From contig NZ_CP177144.1 in the NCBI RefSeq assembly GCF_050389775.1, forward strand, positions 1,922,001 to 1,986,000: a stretch of 64,000 nucleotides of DNA, written 5' to 3'. Source of the DNA: Marinibacterium sp050389775. GTDB lineage: Bacteria; Pseudomonadota; Alphaproteobacteria; Rhodobacterales; Rhodobacteraceae. A program made the translations under genes and the position numbers. This document shows positions 44,106 to 52,931 of this stretch, piece after piece; position 1 is the stretch's first letter; every line of letters starts with the position of its first letter. Under the pieces are notes generated by a model. That model saw only the letters and a program-made list of their open reading frames with translations. It was not told the origin of the DNA and did not search any database.

Positions 44106-45965
44106 ATGCGCCTGAAGATCATGTCCGCCGCCCTGGCCTCGTTCGGGGCCTCATCCACGGGCCCGGTCGCGGCCCCGCGACCGGCCCGCGCCGTCACCCG
44201 GGCGATTGCCCGGCTGATGCTTCTTGCCCTGGCCGGGCCGCTGGCCGCCCAGCAGGCCGCCGATGCGGTGGCGCCCGAGGCCCCGACGGCCCTGGCCGCT
44301 GGCCACGAGGATGCGGCAATTGATGCCGCCCTGCGGGCCAAGGCCGAGGGCCGGCCCGTCGAAGCCCATGACTGGATGGTGGCCGCGGCCAACCCGCTGG
44401 CCGTGGCCGCCGGCGCGCGCATCCTCGAACGCGGGGGCAGCGCGGTGGATGCGATGATCGCCGTCCAGACCGTGCTGGGCCTGGTCGAGCCGCAATCCTC
44501 GGGGCTGGGGGGCGGGGCCTTCCTGGTCTACTGGGACGCCGCCGAAGGCCGGCTGACCACCCTGGACGGGCGCGAAACCGCGCCCCTGCGGGCCACTCCG
44601 ACGCTGTTCCAGGACGAGGCCGGTGCGCCGCTGAAATTCTACGACGCGGTGGTCGGCGGCCGGTCGGTCGGCACGCCGGGCACGCCGGCGCTGATGGAAC
44701 GCGCCTACAAGCACTGGGGCCGTCTACCCTGGCCCGAGCTCTTCGACGATGCGATCCGCCTGGCCACCGACGGGTTCGAGGTCTCGCCCCGGCTGGCCGG
44801 GCTGGTGGCCGGCGATGCCGAGCGGCTGGCGCGCTTTCCGGCCACGGCGGCCTATTTCCTGCCCGACGGCCAGCCCATCGCGGCCGGCGACACCCTGACC
44901 AACATGCCCTATGCCCTGACCCTGCGCCTGCTGGCGGCCAACGGGGTGCGGTCGTTCTACATGGGCAAGCTGGCCGGCCAGATCGTGCAGGCGGTGACCA
45001 CGGCGCCGGGCAATCCCGGCGTGCTGGGCCAGGCCGACCTGGCGCTCTACCAGGTGGTCGAACGGCCGGCGGTCTGCCAGCCCTACCGGGCCTTCGAAGT
45101 CTGCGGCATGGGCCCGCCCTCGTCGGGCGCGCTGACGCTCGGCCAGATCCTGGGCCTGCTCGACGGGTTCGACCTGGCTGCCCTGGGGGCCCAGGATCCG
45201 CAGGCCTGGCGGCTGATCGGTGATGCCTCGCGCCTGGCCTTCGCCGATCGCGGGCGCTACATGGCCGACAGCGATTACGTGCCGGTGCCGGTCAAGGGCC
45301 TGCTGGCCGCCGATTACCTGGCCGAACGGGCGGCGCTGCTGCAGGGCGAGACGGCGCTGGAAGAGGTGGCGCCGGGCACGCCAGACTACGACCACGCGCT
45401 GAACTGGGCCGATGACACGGCCATCGAATTCCCCTCGACCTCGCATATCTCGATCGTCGATGCCGAGGGCAACGTGCTGTCGATGACCACGACGATCGAA
45501 AACGCCTTTGGGTCGCGGCTGATGGTCGGAGGGTTCCTGCTGAACAACGAGCTGACCGATTTCTCGTTTCGTACCCATGCCGACGGCCGGCCGATCGCCA
45601 ACCGGGTCGAACCGGGCAAGCGCCCCCGGTCGTCCATGGCGCCGACCATCGTGATGCGCGACGGCGCGCCGGTGCTGGCAATCGGCTCGCCCGGGGGCAG
45701 CCGGATCATCGGCTACGTGGCCCAGGCCGTGATCGGCTGGGCCGATTGGGGGCTGGACGTGCAACAGGCCCTGGCCATGCCCCATGCGGTCAACCGGTTC
45801 GGCACCTATGATGTCGAGACCGACAGCCAGGTCGCCGGGCTTGAGGCGCTGGGATACGAGGTCAACCAGCGCGAGCTGAACTCGGGCCTGCATGCGATCG
45901 AGATCGGCAAGACGCTGAAAGGCGGGGCCGATCCGCGGCGCGAGGGCATCGCGCTGGGGCAATAG
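44106..45965 (+). CDS. ggt: Gamma-glutamyltransferase
   Basis: Periplasmic Ntn-hydrolase that cleaves glutathione and transfers the gamma-glutamyl group; made as a precursor that self-cleaves. The 619 residues have an N-terminal region with a hydrophobic LMLLALAGPLAAQ (about 37-49) as signal segment. It is unusually far in, so the true start could be a later codon. The body has MVAAANPLAVAAGARILERGGSAVDA, QSSGLGGGAFLVYW and DGRETAP. The cleavage site FPSTSHISIVDAEG holds the predicted nucleophile Thr445, and SSMAPTIV and GSPGGSRI form the C-terminal small-subunit pocket. The final codons are the first unit of a downstream tandem array. Confidence 0.92.
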   Translation: MRLKIMSAALASFGASSTGPVAAPRPARAVTRAIARLMLLALAGPLAAQQAADAVAPEAPTALAAGHEDAAIDAALRAKAEGRPVEAHDWMVAAANPLAVAAGARILERGGSAVDAMIAVQTVLGLVEPQSSGLGGGAFLVYWDAAEGRLTTLDGRETAPLRATPTLFQDEAGAPLKFYDAVVGGRSVGTPGTPALMERAYKHWGRLPWPELFDDAIRLATDGFEVSPRLAGLVAGDAERLARFPATAAYFLPDGQPIAAGDTLTNMPYALTLRLLAANGVRSFYMGKLAGQIVQAVTTAPGNPGVLGQADLALYQVVERPAVCQPYRAFEVCGMGPPSSGALTLGQILGLLDGFDLAALGAQDPQAWRLIGDASRLAFADRGRYMADSDYVPVPVKGLLAADYLAERAALLQGETALEEVAPGTPDYDHALNWADDTAIEFPSTSHISIVDAEGNVLSMTTTIENAFGSRLMVGGFLLNNELTDFSFRTHADGRPIANRVEPGKRPRSSMAPTIVMRDGAPVLAIGSPGGSRIIGYVAQAVIGWADWGLDVQQALAMPHAVNRFGTYDVETDSQVAGLEALGYEVNQRELNSGLHAIEIGKTLKGGADPRREGIALGQ

Positions 45966-46265
45966 GCGGGGTTGTCGACTGGCGTGCCGGCGTCGCGGGC
46001 AACAGGCGGGGCCGACCTGTGGCGCGCGGCCCTTGCACCAGGGGCGCAACGGGCACCGATCCGCCGCCCAAGCGCACTGCACCGGGATCACGGGGGTGAC
46101 CGATCCGCGGCGCGTGGGAATCGCATCGGGGCAATAGTTGGAGCTGATCCCGGCGTGGAGCCATCGCACCGGGGCGACTGGCCGGACTGTTCCCCGGCGC
46201 GGCGGCATCGCGCCGGGGCCGTCGGCCGATGCGCTGTCGGCCGGTGCGACCCACGGGCCAATGAC
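45921..46265 (+). repeat. About 43-nt tandem array beginning inside the ggt 3' end
   Basis: Eight consecutive units of 40-46 bases: 45921-45964, 45965-46004, 46005-46050, 46051-46091, 46092-46136, 46137-46179, 46180-46222 and 46223-46265. Unit 1 is the last codons of ggt up to its stop. Unit 5 is the closest copy, sharing CGATCCGCGGCGCG, then GGGCATCGCGCTGGGGCAATAG against GGGAATCGCATCGGGGCAATAG over its end. The other units keep the GGCGGGGCCG start and the GCATCGC...GGGGC end with substitutions. The ggt frame stays open past its TAG to a TGA at 46284-46286. The remaining bases to 46372 hold the next gene's leader (AAGGGGAATATCC). Confidence 0.85.
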
Positions 46266-46372
46266 CGGCCGGGGCCGGGCGCGTGAAACCGGCGGGCGGA
46301 GGCCGTTCCCGGGCTCTTGCCCCGGGCGGCGCGGCGGTCCAGAGTGCGCCCGACTTTTCAAGGGGAATATCC

Positions 46373-47776
46373 ATGGGACGTGCCGAGCCGCTCGCGCGCA
46401 ACGAGGCGGGGATCGCAACCGCTGTCGCCAGCCTCAAACAGCTTTTCGAAGACCGCCTGCAGACCGGCCGGTCGATCCGCGAACAGCATGGCCACACCAC
46501 GACCTGGCTGGAAAACCAGCCGCCCGATGCCGTGGCCTTTCCCGAGACCACCGAAGAGGTGGCCGAGATCGTGCGCATCTGTGCCGCCCACAAGGTGCCG
46601 GTCATCGCCTTCGGCGTGGGCTCGTCGCTGGAAGGCCACGTGAACGCCCCGGCCGGGGGCATCAGCGTCGATTTCAGCCGGATGAACCGCATCCTGGCCG
46701 TGCATCCCGAGGATCTCGACGTGGTGGTCCAGCCCGGCGTGACCCGAGAGGACCTGAACGTGCACCTGCGCGACAAGGGCCTGTTCTTTCCCATCGATCC
46801 CGGTGCCAATGCCTCGCTGGGCGGCATGGCCGCGACCCGGGCCTCGGGCACCAACGCCGTGCGCTACGGCACGATGAAGGACAACATCCTGGCGCTGGAA
46901 GCCGTCATGCCCGACGGCACGATCATCCGTACTGCCCAGCGGGCCAAGAAGACCTCGGCCGGCTACGACCTGACCCGGCTGCTGGTCGGGTCCGAGGGCA
47001 CGCTGGGCCTGATCACCGAAATCACCCTGCGCCTGCAGGGCATCCCCGAGGCGATCTCGGCCGCGCGCTGTTCCTTTCCCTCGCTCGATGCGGCTTGCCA
47101 GGCGGCGATGATGACCATCCAGTACGGCATCCCCGTCGCCCGGATGGAGCTGATGGACCGGCTGGCCGTGCGGGCGGTCAACCTGCATTCCAAGCTGGAC
47201 CTGCACGAAGAGCCGCTGTTGCTTCTGGAATTCCATGGCTCGGACGCTGGCGTGGCCGAACAGGCCGAAAGCTTCGGGGCGATCTCCGAAGACGTCGGGG
47301 GCTCGGGGTTCGAATGGACGACCTCGACCGAAGAGCGCAACCGGCTGTGGAAGGCCCGCCACGATTTCTACTGGGCCTCACTGGAATTGCGCCCGGGCTC
47401 GACGGCCGTGGCCACCGATGCCTGCGTGCCGATCTCGCGGCTGGCCGAATGCGTGACCCGGGCTGCGGCCAAGGCCGAAGAGCTGGGCATCCTGTCGCCC
47501 GTCGTGGGCCATGTCGGTGACGGCAATTTCCACATGTCGCCGCTGATCGACCGCGACGATCCGGTCCAGCTGGAAAAGGCCGAGGCCTATATCGACTGGC
47601 TGGCCAACCTGGCGATCTCGATGGATGGCACCTGCACGGGCGAACACGGGGTCGGCCAGGGCAAGAAGTCCTTCCTGACCACCGAGATCGGCGCGGCGCT
47701 GCCCTACATGAAGGCGATCAAGGCCGCGCTGGACCCCGACAACATCATGAACCCGGGCAAGGTGCTGCCCGACTGA
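46373..47776 (+). CDS. FAD-linked oxidase (D-lactate dehydrogenase/glycolate oxidase GlcD type)
   Basis: FAD-binding oxidoreductase of 467 residues. The FAD (PCMH) domain is recognisable in FPETTEEVAEIVRICAAHKVPVIAFGVGSSLEGHVNAP. The cofactor contacts lie in DLDVVVQPGVTREDLN, FFPIDPGANASLGGMAATRASGTNAVRYG and VGSEGTLGLITEITLRL. The C-terminal substrate domain has VVGHVGDGNFHM and GEHGVGQGKKSFL, the hallmark of D-lactate dehydrogenase (cytochrome) and GlcD. No glcE or glcF follows, so D-lactate dehydrogenase is slightly more likely. ATG 46373 has AAGGGGAAT ahead. Confidence 0.88.
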   Translation: MGRAEPLARNEAGIATAVASLKQLFEDRLQTGRSIREQHGHTTTWLENQPPDAVAFPETTEEVAEIVRICAAHKVPVIAFGVGSSLEGHVNAPAGGISVDFSRMNRILAVHPEDLDVVVQPGVTREDLNVHLRDKGLFFPIDPGANASLGGMAATRASGTNAVRYGTMKDNILALEAVMPDGTIIRTAQRAKKTSAGYDLTRLLVGSEGTLGLITEITLRLQGIPEAISAARCSFPSLDAACQAAMMTIQYGIPVARMELMDRLAVRAVNLHSKLDLHEEPLLLLEFHGSDAGVAEQAESFGAISEDVGGSGFEWTTSTEERNRLWKARHDFYWASLELRPGSTAVATDACVPISRLAECVTRAAAKAEELGILSPVVGHVGDGNFHMSPLIDRDDPVQLEKAEAYIDWLANLAISMDGTCTGEHGVGQGKKSFLTTEIGAALPYMKAIKAALDPDNIMNPGKVLPD

Positions 47777-48076
47777 CCGGTGACCCGGCGGGGTCGGAGG
47801 ACAAGGGGAGATGGGCGCGCTTCGGGGGTAGGACCGAAGCGCGCCTGCCCCCGAATCGTTCCGTGAGTGACGATCCGCAGGCGAACAGAATGTGCACGGG
47901 CTCTGGGGATCGACATGGTCCCGCACTATCATTCTCAAGCTGAAACGCCCGGGCCGGCCGTTTCCGGCGCCGAAATCGCAACTTTTTCAGAAATTTTTAT
48001 CGCAGCCGCCGGGCGCGGGGTGTCGTGGGTGCGACATCTGCCGTCAAGGAATTGGAAACACGCGATTTTCCGGGTG
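47777..48076. other. Intergenic region with hairpin and AT-rich tract
   Basis: A 300-base gap. A perfect 12-base hairpin GGCGCGCTTCGG (47814-47825)/CCGAAGCGCGCC (47834-47845) lies 37 bases after the oxidase stop and probably terminates it. Further on, AACTTTTTCAGAAATTTTTATCGC (in part, 47980-48003) is a strikingly T-rich tract in GC-rich surroundings. No gene is visible. Confidence 0.6.
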
Positions 48077-48730
48077 TCAGGGCCGTTTGGCCACCAGCGC
48101 CAGGTTGTTGGCGGGCATCTCGCGGGTCTCGACCAGGGTCAGCCCGCCGGCGGTCAGCCGGTCGCGCACGGCGTCGATCTCCTTGTATCCGATCCGCGGA
48201 TCGGCCGCGCGCAGCTCGGCGTCGAACCGGGCATCACCATCGCTGGTCAGCCGGCCGGCGCGGCGGAACGGCCCATAGACGACGAACCGCCCGCCGGAGG
48301 CCAGGGCAAGGGGCACCTCGTCCAGCAGGGCCAGGGCCTCGTCCATGGGCACCAGGTGCAGCAGGTTGCACAGCACGATCAGATCCTGCCCGCCGTGCGC
48401 GGCGGCCCAGCCGGGGGTGCAGGCATCCAGCGGCCGGGCGGCCAGGATGTTGGCGTGGCCGGCGTCGCGGGCATGGGCGTCAATGCTCGCCCGGCGGGCG
48501 GCATCGGGTTCGGTGGGCTGCCAGGTCAGGCCGGGCAGGCGGGCGGCAAAGGTGACGACGTGCTGGCCGGTGCCGCTGGCGATTTCAAGCGCGCGGCCAC
48601 GAGGCGGGGCGACATCGGCCAGCAGGTCGGCGATCGGCCCGGCGTTGCGGGCGGCCGAGGGGGCAAAGAGCCGGTCGCCCTCGCGCGGTTCGGCGACGCT
48701 GGCCGAGGGGGGCAGGGGGCGTTGGGTCAT
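48077..48730 (-). CDS. DUF938 family methyltransferase-like protein
   Basis: A 217-residue DUF938 protein with a SAM-binding Rossmann core. The N-terminal FAPSAARNAGPIADLLADVAP and ALEIASGTGQHVVTFAARLPGL (motif I) are typical. WQPTEPDAARRASIDAH, LIVLCNLLHLVPMDEALALLDE, FVVYGPFRRAGRLTSDGDARFDAELRA and a C-terminal VETREMPANNLALVAKRP follow. The family is annotated as SAM-dependent methyltransferase without known substrate. The ATG at 48730 is preferred over 48736. Confidence 0.85.
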   Translation of the reverse strand: MTQRPLPPSASVAEPREGDRLFAPSAARNAGPIADLLADVAPPRGRALEIASGTGQHVVTFAARLPGLTWQPTEPDAARRASIDAHARDAGHANILAARPLDACTPGWAAAHGGQDLIVLCNLLHLVPMDEALALLDEVPLALASGGRFVVYGPFRRAGRLTSDGDARFDAELRAADPRIGYKEIDAVRDRLTAGGLTLVETREMPANNLALVAKRP

Positions 48731-49057
48731 GGGCATGCGATCCGGTCGGTGGCGGGCCGGCGGCGGGCGCCGGCCGGGGGATGGGCCCAGATGTGGCACG
48801 GGAGAGCCGGTGGTGGAAGGGCGACCTTGGCCGGGTGCCGGTTTCTTGACCGCAGGGTGGGGCGAAGCTGTGCAAGGGGTGGACGGTCAGGGCGGGAAAC
48901 AGGTCAGGTTCAGGGCTGAAGGCCGGGCCGCTTAAACACGCCGGGCGGTGCAGATGGGATTCCCCCTATCGGTCGGGCCGGGCGCATGTTACCCAGCGGC
49001 CGATCGCCAGACCATCGCGCGGTGCCAACCCCGATCAGACTGGATGGGAGCTTCCCG
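48731..49057. other. Intergenic region upstream of the SHOCT gene
   Basis: The 327 bases between divergent genes are G-rich. A weak -35/-10 pair TTGACC (near 48855)/TGTGCA could drive the SHOCT gene. No gene or clear repeat is visible. Confidence 0.3.
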
Positions 49058-50014
49058 ATGACCAATCTCACCCCCGAAGGCCAGACCATCGTCAACGACG
49101 TGGCCACGCGCCACGGGTTCAGCCCCGATGCCGTGACCCATGTGCTGGTCGCCCTGGACCAGGGCGGCGGCAGCCAGGCCCAGTTCAACCATTGGGAGCT
49201 GGGCGGCATGGGCCAATGGTCGCTGGGCGGCATGACCATGATCGGCGACATGTTCAACAACGGGCTCAAGGCCCGGGTCGACGGGCTGTGTGCCGAATTG
49301 TCCAACACGCTGGGTGGCGCGCGGGTCTTTCAGCCGCCGGCCGCCTGGCAGGGCCAGGGCGGATCGTTCCAGGGCCAGAGCCAGGGCGGCGGCCAGATGC
49401 AGATGCAGGGCGGCGGCGGTTTCGGCCAGTCGAGCCTCTTCGTGCCCGGGCCGGGCAGCGGCCAGTGGTGGCCCCAGGACCTGGGCCAGCCCGGATCGCA
49501 GGGCGCGCAGAACGATCTGAAATATGCCTATTTCCCGGCGATCTGCCGGCTGGCCATCCTGCTGAACGGGCAGGTCACGGTCTATGACACCGGGGCGCAT
49601 AACATCGGCGGGTTCGGCCAGCAGCAATCGGGCGACCAGTCGCTGACCTTTACCAGCCAGTTCGGCATGGTCCGCGTGGCCGATCTGCCGGTGGTGCAGG
49701 CCGCCGATGGCGGCGCACCGATGCCCGGGCCCATGGAGGCGGCGGCCGATGGCATGGCCGAAATGGCGCCCGAGCCGTTCCAGCCCGAACCGCCCGTCGA
49801 TCCCGGCCCGGCGCCGCAGGCCGGCTGGCAGCCCGATCCCGTCACGCCCATGACGCCGCCTGCCGCCCCGGCGCCAGGCGCAGGCGCCGTGCCGTCCAGC
49901 GACAGCGATGCCATCTTTGCCACGCTGGAAAAGCTGGGCGCGCTGCGTGACAAGGGCATCCTGTCCGACGAGGAATTCTCGGCCAAGAAGACCGAGCTTC
50001 TGTCCCGCCTCTGA
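49058..50014 (+). CDS. SHOCT domain-containing protein
   Basis: A 318-residue protein. The N-terminal 85 residues (MTNLTPEGQTIVNDVATRHGF and a DMFNNGLKARVDGLCAEL helix) are followed by a Gln/Gly-rich segment (about 95-150). A conserved block NDLKYAYFPAICRLAILLNGQVTVYDTGAHNIGGFGQQQ comes next, with a Pro/Ala-rich linker (about 230-280) after it. The end is a SHOCT domain IFATLEKLGALRDKGILSDEEFSAKKTELLSRL. SHOCT modules mediate oligomerisation or tethering; the function is unknown. ATG 49058 has GGGAGCTTCCCG ahead. Confidence 0.85.
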   Translation: MTNLTPEGQTIVNDVATRHGFSPDAVTHVLVALDQGGGSQAQFNHWELGGMGQWSLGGMTMIGDMFNNGLKARVDGLCAELSNTLGGARVFQPPAAWQGQGGSFQGQSQGGGQMQMQGGGGFGQSSLFVPGPGSGQWWPQDLGQPGSQGAQNDLKYAYFPAICRLAILLNGQVTVYDTGAHNIGGFGQQQSGDQSLTFTSQFGMVRVADLPVVQAADGGAPMPGPMEAAADGMAEMAPEPFQPEPPVDPGPAPQAGWQPDPVTPMTPPAAPAPGAGAVPSSDSDAIFATLEKLGALRDKGILSDEEFSAKKTELLSRL

Positions 50015-50021
50015 GCGGCCC

Positions 50022-50049
50022 GTAGGATGGGTGCTTGCACCCATCCTAC
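50022..50049 (+). repeat. Perfect 13-bp hairpin of a dispersed palindrome type
   Basis: GTAGGATGGGTGC (50022-50034) and GCACCCATCCTAC (50037-50049) pair perfectly around TT, starting eight bases after the SHOCT gene stop. It may end transcription. The sequence is of the GTAGG(G/A)TGGGT class that recurs between genes in many proteobacteria. Confidence 0.7.
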
Positions 50050-50162
50050 AGCGTGACGCCCGGATCAGAGGTTGCGGATCGGTCAGGGATTCCCGCCTGA
50101 CGTGTGCGTCACATATCTGTTACATTGAGGCCTTTCGAACCCGTCATTGGATGGAGGAAGGC

Positions 50163-50594
50163 ATGATCATTCGCACCATAGACGCGCTGATTGCCGGGCG
50201 CAGCCTGGTGTCGGTGCGCCAGGACGCCACGGTGCGCACGGCCTGCGGGCTGCTCAACGACCACAATGTCGGCGCCCTGGCGGCCATGGATGGCGGGGCG
50301 CTGACCGGCATCATGAGCGAGCGCGACGTCATCCGCCAATGCCTGCACGAGCCCGGGGCCCTGGACCGCATGCGCGTGTCAGACATCATGACCCGCGACC
50401 CGGTGACCATCCGGCGCAGCGCCGGCCTGGCCGATGCCATGGCCCGGATGCAGGACGGCGGCTTTCGCCACCTGCCGGTGCTGGATGACGACGGCCGGGT
50501 CGTGGGCATGATCTCGCTGCGCGACATCCCGACATCCTACCGCATGATGGCCGAGCGTTTCCGCGAATACACCGACGGCGACATCCCGGTCTGA
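50163..50594 (+). CDS. CBS domain-containing protein
   Basis: A 143-residue protein of two CBS motifs (about 1-62 and 68-130), which bind adenosyl ligands as a Bateman module. The first has RTACGLLNDHNVGALAAMDGGALTGIMSERDV, the second DIMTRDPVTIRRSAGLADAMARMQDGGFRHLPVLDDDGRVVGMISLRDI. No effector domain is attached. GGAGGAAGGC directly ahead of ATG 50163 decides this start over the ATG at 50151. Confidence 0.9.
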   Translation: MIIRTIDALIAGRSLVSVRQDATVRTACGLLNDHNVGALAAMDGGALTGIMSERDVIRQCLHEPGALDRMRVSDIMTRDPVTIRRSAGLADAMARMQDGGFRHLPVLDDDGRVVGMISLRDIPTSYRMMAERFREYTDGDIPV

Positions 50595-50656
50595 GGTCGG
50601 CCGAGCGGGACGCGGCGGGCATGGGGATGGCGCCGCGCGACAGACCGGCAGACGAC

Positions 50657-50687
50657 AGAAGGCCCCGCCGAACCGGCGGGGCCTTCT
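50657..50687. terminator. Perfect bidirectional terminator between CBS and BMP genes
   Basis: AGAAGGCCCCGCCG (50657-50670) and CGGCGGGGCCTTCT (50674-50687) form a 14-base stem around AAC, between two convergent genes. Confidence 0.85.
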
Positions 50688-50732
50688 GCTCGTTCACATG
50701 ACGGGGCCGGGCGACCGGCCCGGCGGCGGCGC

Positions 50733-51800
50733 TTACTGCGGGATCTCGCCGGTCAGGCCTTCGACATAGAAATCCATGCCGGCCAGGGTGCCGTCATCGG
50801 CCACTTCGCCGCCGGCCAGCCAGGGCGAGCCGTCCTGCTTGTTCAGCGGGCCGGTGAAGGGATGATACTGGCCGTTGGCAATGCCGTTCATGACCTCCAG
50901 CGCGGCGGCCTTGACGTCCTCGGGCACGGCGTCGGTGATCTCGCCGATCTCGACCATGCCGGGGGCGATGCCATCCCAGGTCATCGTGCTTTCCCAGGTG
51001 CCGTCCATCACGGCCTTTGTGCGCGCGATGTAATAGGGCGCCCAGTTGTCGATGATCGACGACACGCGCGGGGCGGGCTTGTATTCACCCATGTCCGACG
51101 CCTGGCCGAAGCCGATGACATTGCCGGCGGCCTTGGCCGCGGCCAGCGGGGCGGTGGAATCGGTGTGCTGCAGCACGACGTCCGCGCCCTGTTCGATCAG
51201 CACCTTGGCCGCGTCGGCCTCCTTGGCCGGGTCGAACCAGGTATAGGCCCAGACGATCTTGAACTCGACGTCGGGGTTGACCTTCTTGGCGTGGATATAG
51301 GCCGCGTTGATGCCCCGGATGACCTCGGGGATCGGGTAGGACCCGATGTAGCCGATGATGTTGCTTTCGGTCATCATGCCGGCGATCGTGCCCTGCACGG
51401 CGCGGCCTTCATAGAAGCGGGCCGAATAGGTCGAGACGTTGGGCGCGGTCTTGTAGCCGGTGGCATGTTCGAACTTCACGTCCGGGAACTTGGCCGCGAC
51501 ATTGATCGTCGGGTCCATGTAGCCGAAGGACGTGGTAAAGATCAGGTCGGCCCCGCCAAGCGCCATCTGGGTGATGACCCGCTCGGCATCCGGGCCTTCG
51601 GCCACGTTCTCGACATAGACGGTTTCGACGTCGTCGCCAAAGGCCTCTTCCACGGCCAGCCGGCCCTGGTTGTGTTCATAGGTCCAGCCGCCGTCGCCCA
51701 CCGGGCCCACGTAGACAAAGCCGACCTTGGTCTGGGCCAGCGCGGCACCGGCCAGGCCCAGGGCCATGGCGACACCGGCCAGAAGAGAAGTGCGTTTCAT
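50733..51800 (-). CDS. BMP family ABC transporter substrate-binding protein
   Basis: Periplasmic binding protein of the basic membrane protein (BMP/Med) family, which commonly binds purine nucleosides. The 355 residues have a signal peptide (KRTSLLAGVAMALGLAGAALAQ), then VGFVYVGPVGDGGWTYEHNQGRLAVEEAFG, FTTSFGYMDPTINVAAKFPDVKFEHATGY, GMMTESNIIGYIGSYPIPEVIRGINA, and HTDSTAPLAAAKAAGNVIGFGQASDM. It is the last gene of the xdh-transporter unit, 38 bases after the second permease, which points to purine import. Confidence 0.9.
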   Translation of the reverse strand: MKRTSLLAGVAMALGLAGAALAQTKVGFVYVGPVGDGGWTYEHNQGRLAVEEAFGDDVETVYVENVAEGPDAERVITQMALGGADLIFTTSFGYMDPTINVAAKFPDVKFEHATGYKTAPNVSTYSARFYEGRAVQGTIAGMMTESNIIGYIGSYPIPEVIRGINAAYIHAKKVNPDVEFKIVWAYTWFDPAKEADAAKVLIEQGADVVLQHTDSTAPLAAAKAAGNVIGFGQASDMGEYKPAPRVSSIIDNWAPYYIARTKAVMDGTWESTMTWDGIAPGMVEIGEITDAVPEDVKAAALEVMNGIANGQYHPFTGPLNKQDGSPWLAGGEVADDGTLAGMDFYVEGLTGEIPQ

Positions 51801-51838
51801 ATCTATCCCCTAGTTTTCAGGTTCTTGGCCCCGAGGCA

Positions 51839-52756
51839 TCAGCTCGAGGCATGGAAGATCCGACCCAGAGAGGCCGGAGCATTGCTCTTGTCCGCCGACA
51901 GGATCACGAGCACGAGGATCGTGATCAGGTAGGGCGACATTGCAAGATATTCGACGGGTATCGCAACACCTGCCGCCTGCAGATTAAGCTGCAACACGGT
52001 GACGCCGCCGAAAAGGTAGGCACCGATCAGCACGCGCCAGGGTTTCCAGCTGGCAAAGACGACCAGGGCCAGGGCGATCCAGCCGATTCCGGCGGTCATG
52101 CCTTCGGTCCATTGGGGCACGCGGATCAGGCTGATATAGGCCCCGCCCAGCCCGGCACAGGCCCCGCCGAAGAGGATGGCCAGCACGCGGATGCGCTTGA
52201 CCTTGTAGCCCAGGGCATGGGCGGCATCGTGGTTTTCGCCCACCGCGCGCAGGATCAGCCCGGCGCGGGTGAATTTCAGCACGGCCCAGGTGCCGGCCAC
52301 GATCAGGATGCCGACGTACAGCATGGCATCATGGCCAAAGAGGATCGGGCCGATCACCGGCAGATCGCCGAGCGCGCCAAAGGCATCTCCTGTCTCGGGC
52401 GGCTTGATGCCCACGTAGGACTGGCCCATCAGGGCCGACAGGCCCAGGCCGAACAGCGTCAGGGCCAGGCCCGAGGCCACCTGGTTGGCCAGGGCGAACT
52501 GGGTCAGCACGGCAAAGAGCACCGACAGCAGCGCCCCGCCGATGGCCGCGGCGACAAAGCCCACGGCCGGCGAGCCGGTCTCGACCGAAATGGCAAAGCC
52601 GCAGATCGCGCCGGTGATCATCATGCCCTCGACGCCCAGGTTCAGGACGCCGGCCTTCTCGACGACCAACTCGCCGATGGCGGCCAGCAGCAGGGGCGTG
52701 GCCGCGACCATGAGCGAGGCGATCAGCAGGACGGGATTGATGGCGCTCAGGTCCAT
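51839..52756 (-). CDS. ABC transporter permease of BMP-type nucleoside/purine importer (second)
   Basis: BPD_transp_2 family inner-membrane permease of 305 residues with about eight to nine hydrophobic segments (LLIASLMVAATPLLLAAIGEL to ILVLVILSADKS). Conserved elements are EKAGVLNLGVEGMMITGA and AVGENHDAAHALGYKVKRIRVLAILFGGACAGLGGAYISL, as in YufQ/NupQ-like permeases. It pairs with the permease encoded just upstream (52932-54014); the 175 bases between show nothing notable. Confidence 0.9.
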   Translation of the reverse strand: MDLSAINPVLLIASLMVAATPLLLAAIGELVVEKAGVLNLGVEGMMITGAICGFAISVETGSPAVGFVAAAIGGALLSVLFAVLTQFALANQVASGLALTLFGLGLSALMGQSYVGIKPPETGDAFGALGDLPVIGPILFGHDAMLYVGILIVAGTWAVLKFTRAGLILRAVGENHDAAHALGYKVKRIRVLAILFGGACAGLGGAYISLIRVPQWTEGMTAGIGWIALALVVFASWKPWRVLIGAYLFGGVTVLQLNLQAAGVAIPVEYLAMSPYLITILVLVILSADKSNAPASLGRIFHASS

Positions 52757-52931
52757 GGGGTGGCTCCCTTTGCGAAGACAGGGGCTGTGGTATGCGGGAG
52801 GGCAGGCCCGGACCGCGCCCACCCGTCGCCATCGTGCCCGGCCCGATGGCGCATCGAAGGGCGATCGCCGCTATCCGGGGCGGCCCGGCGCGCGGGGGGC
52901 TGGTGGCAGGGGGCATGCAACACCGGACGCA

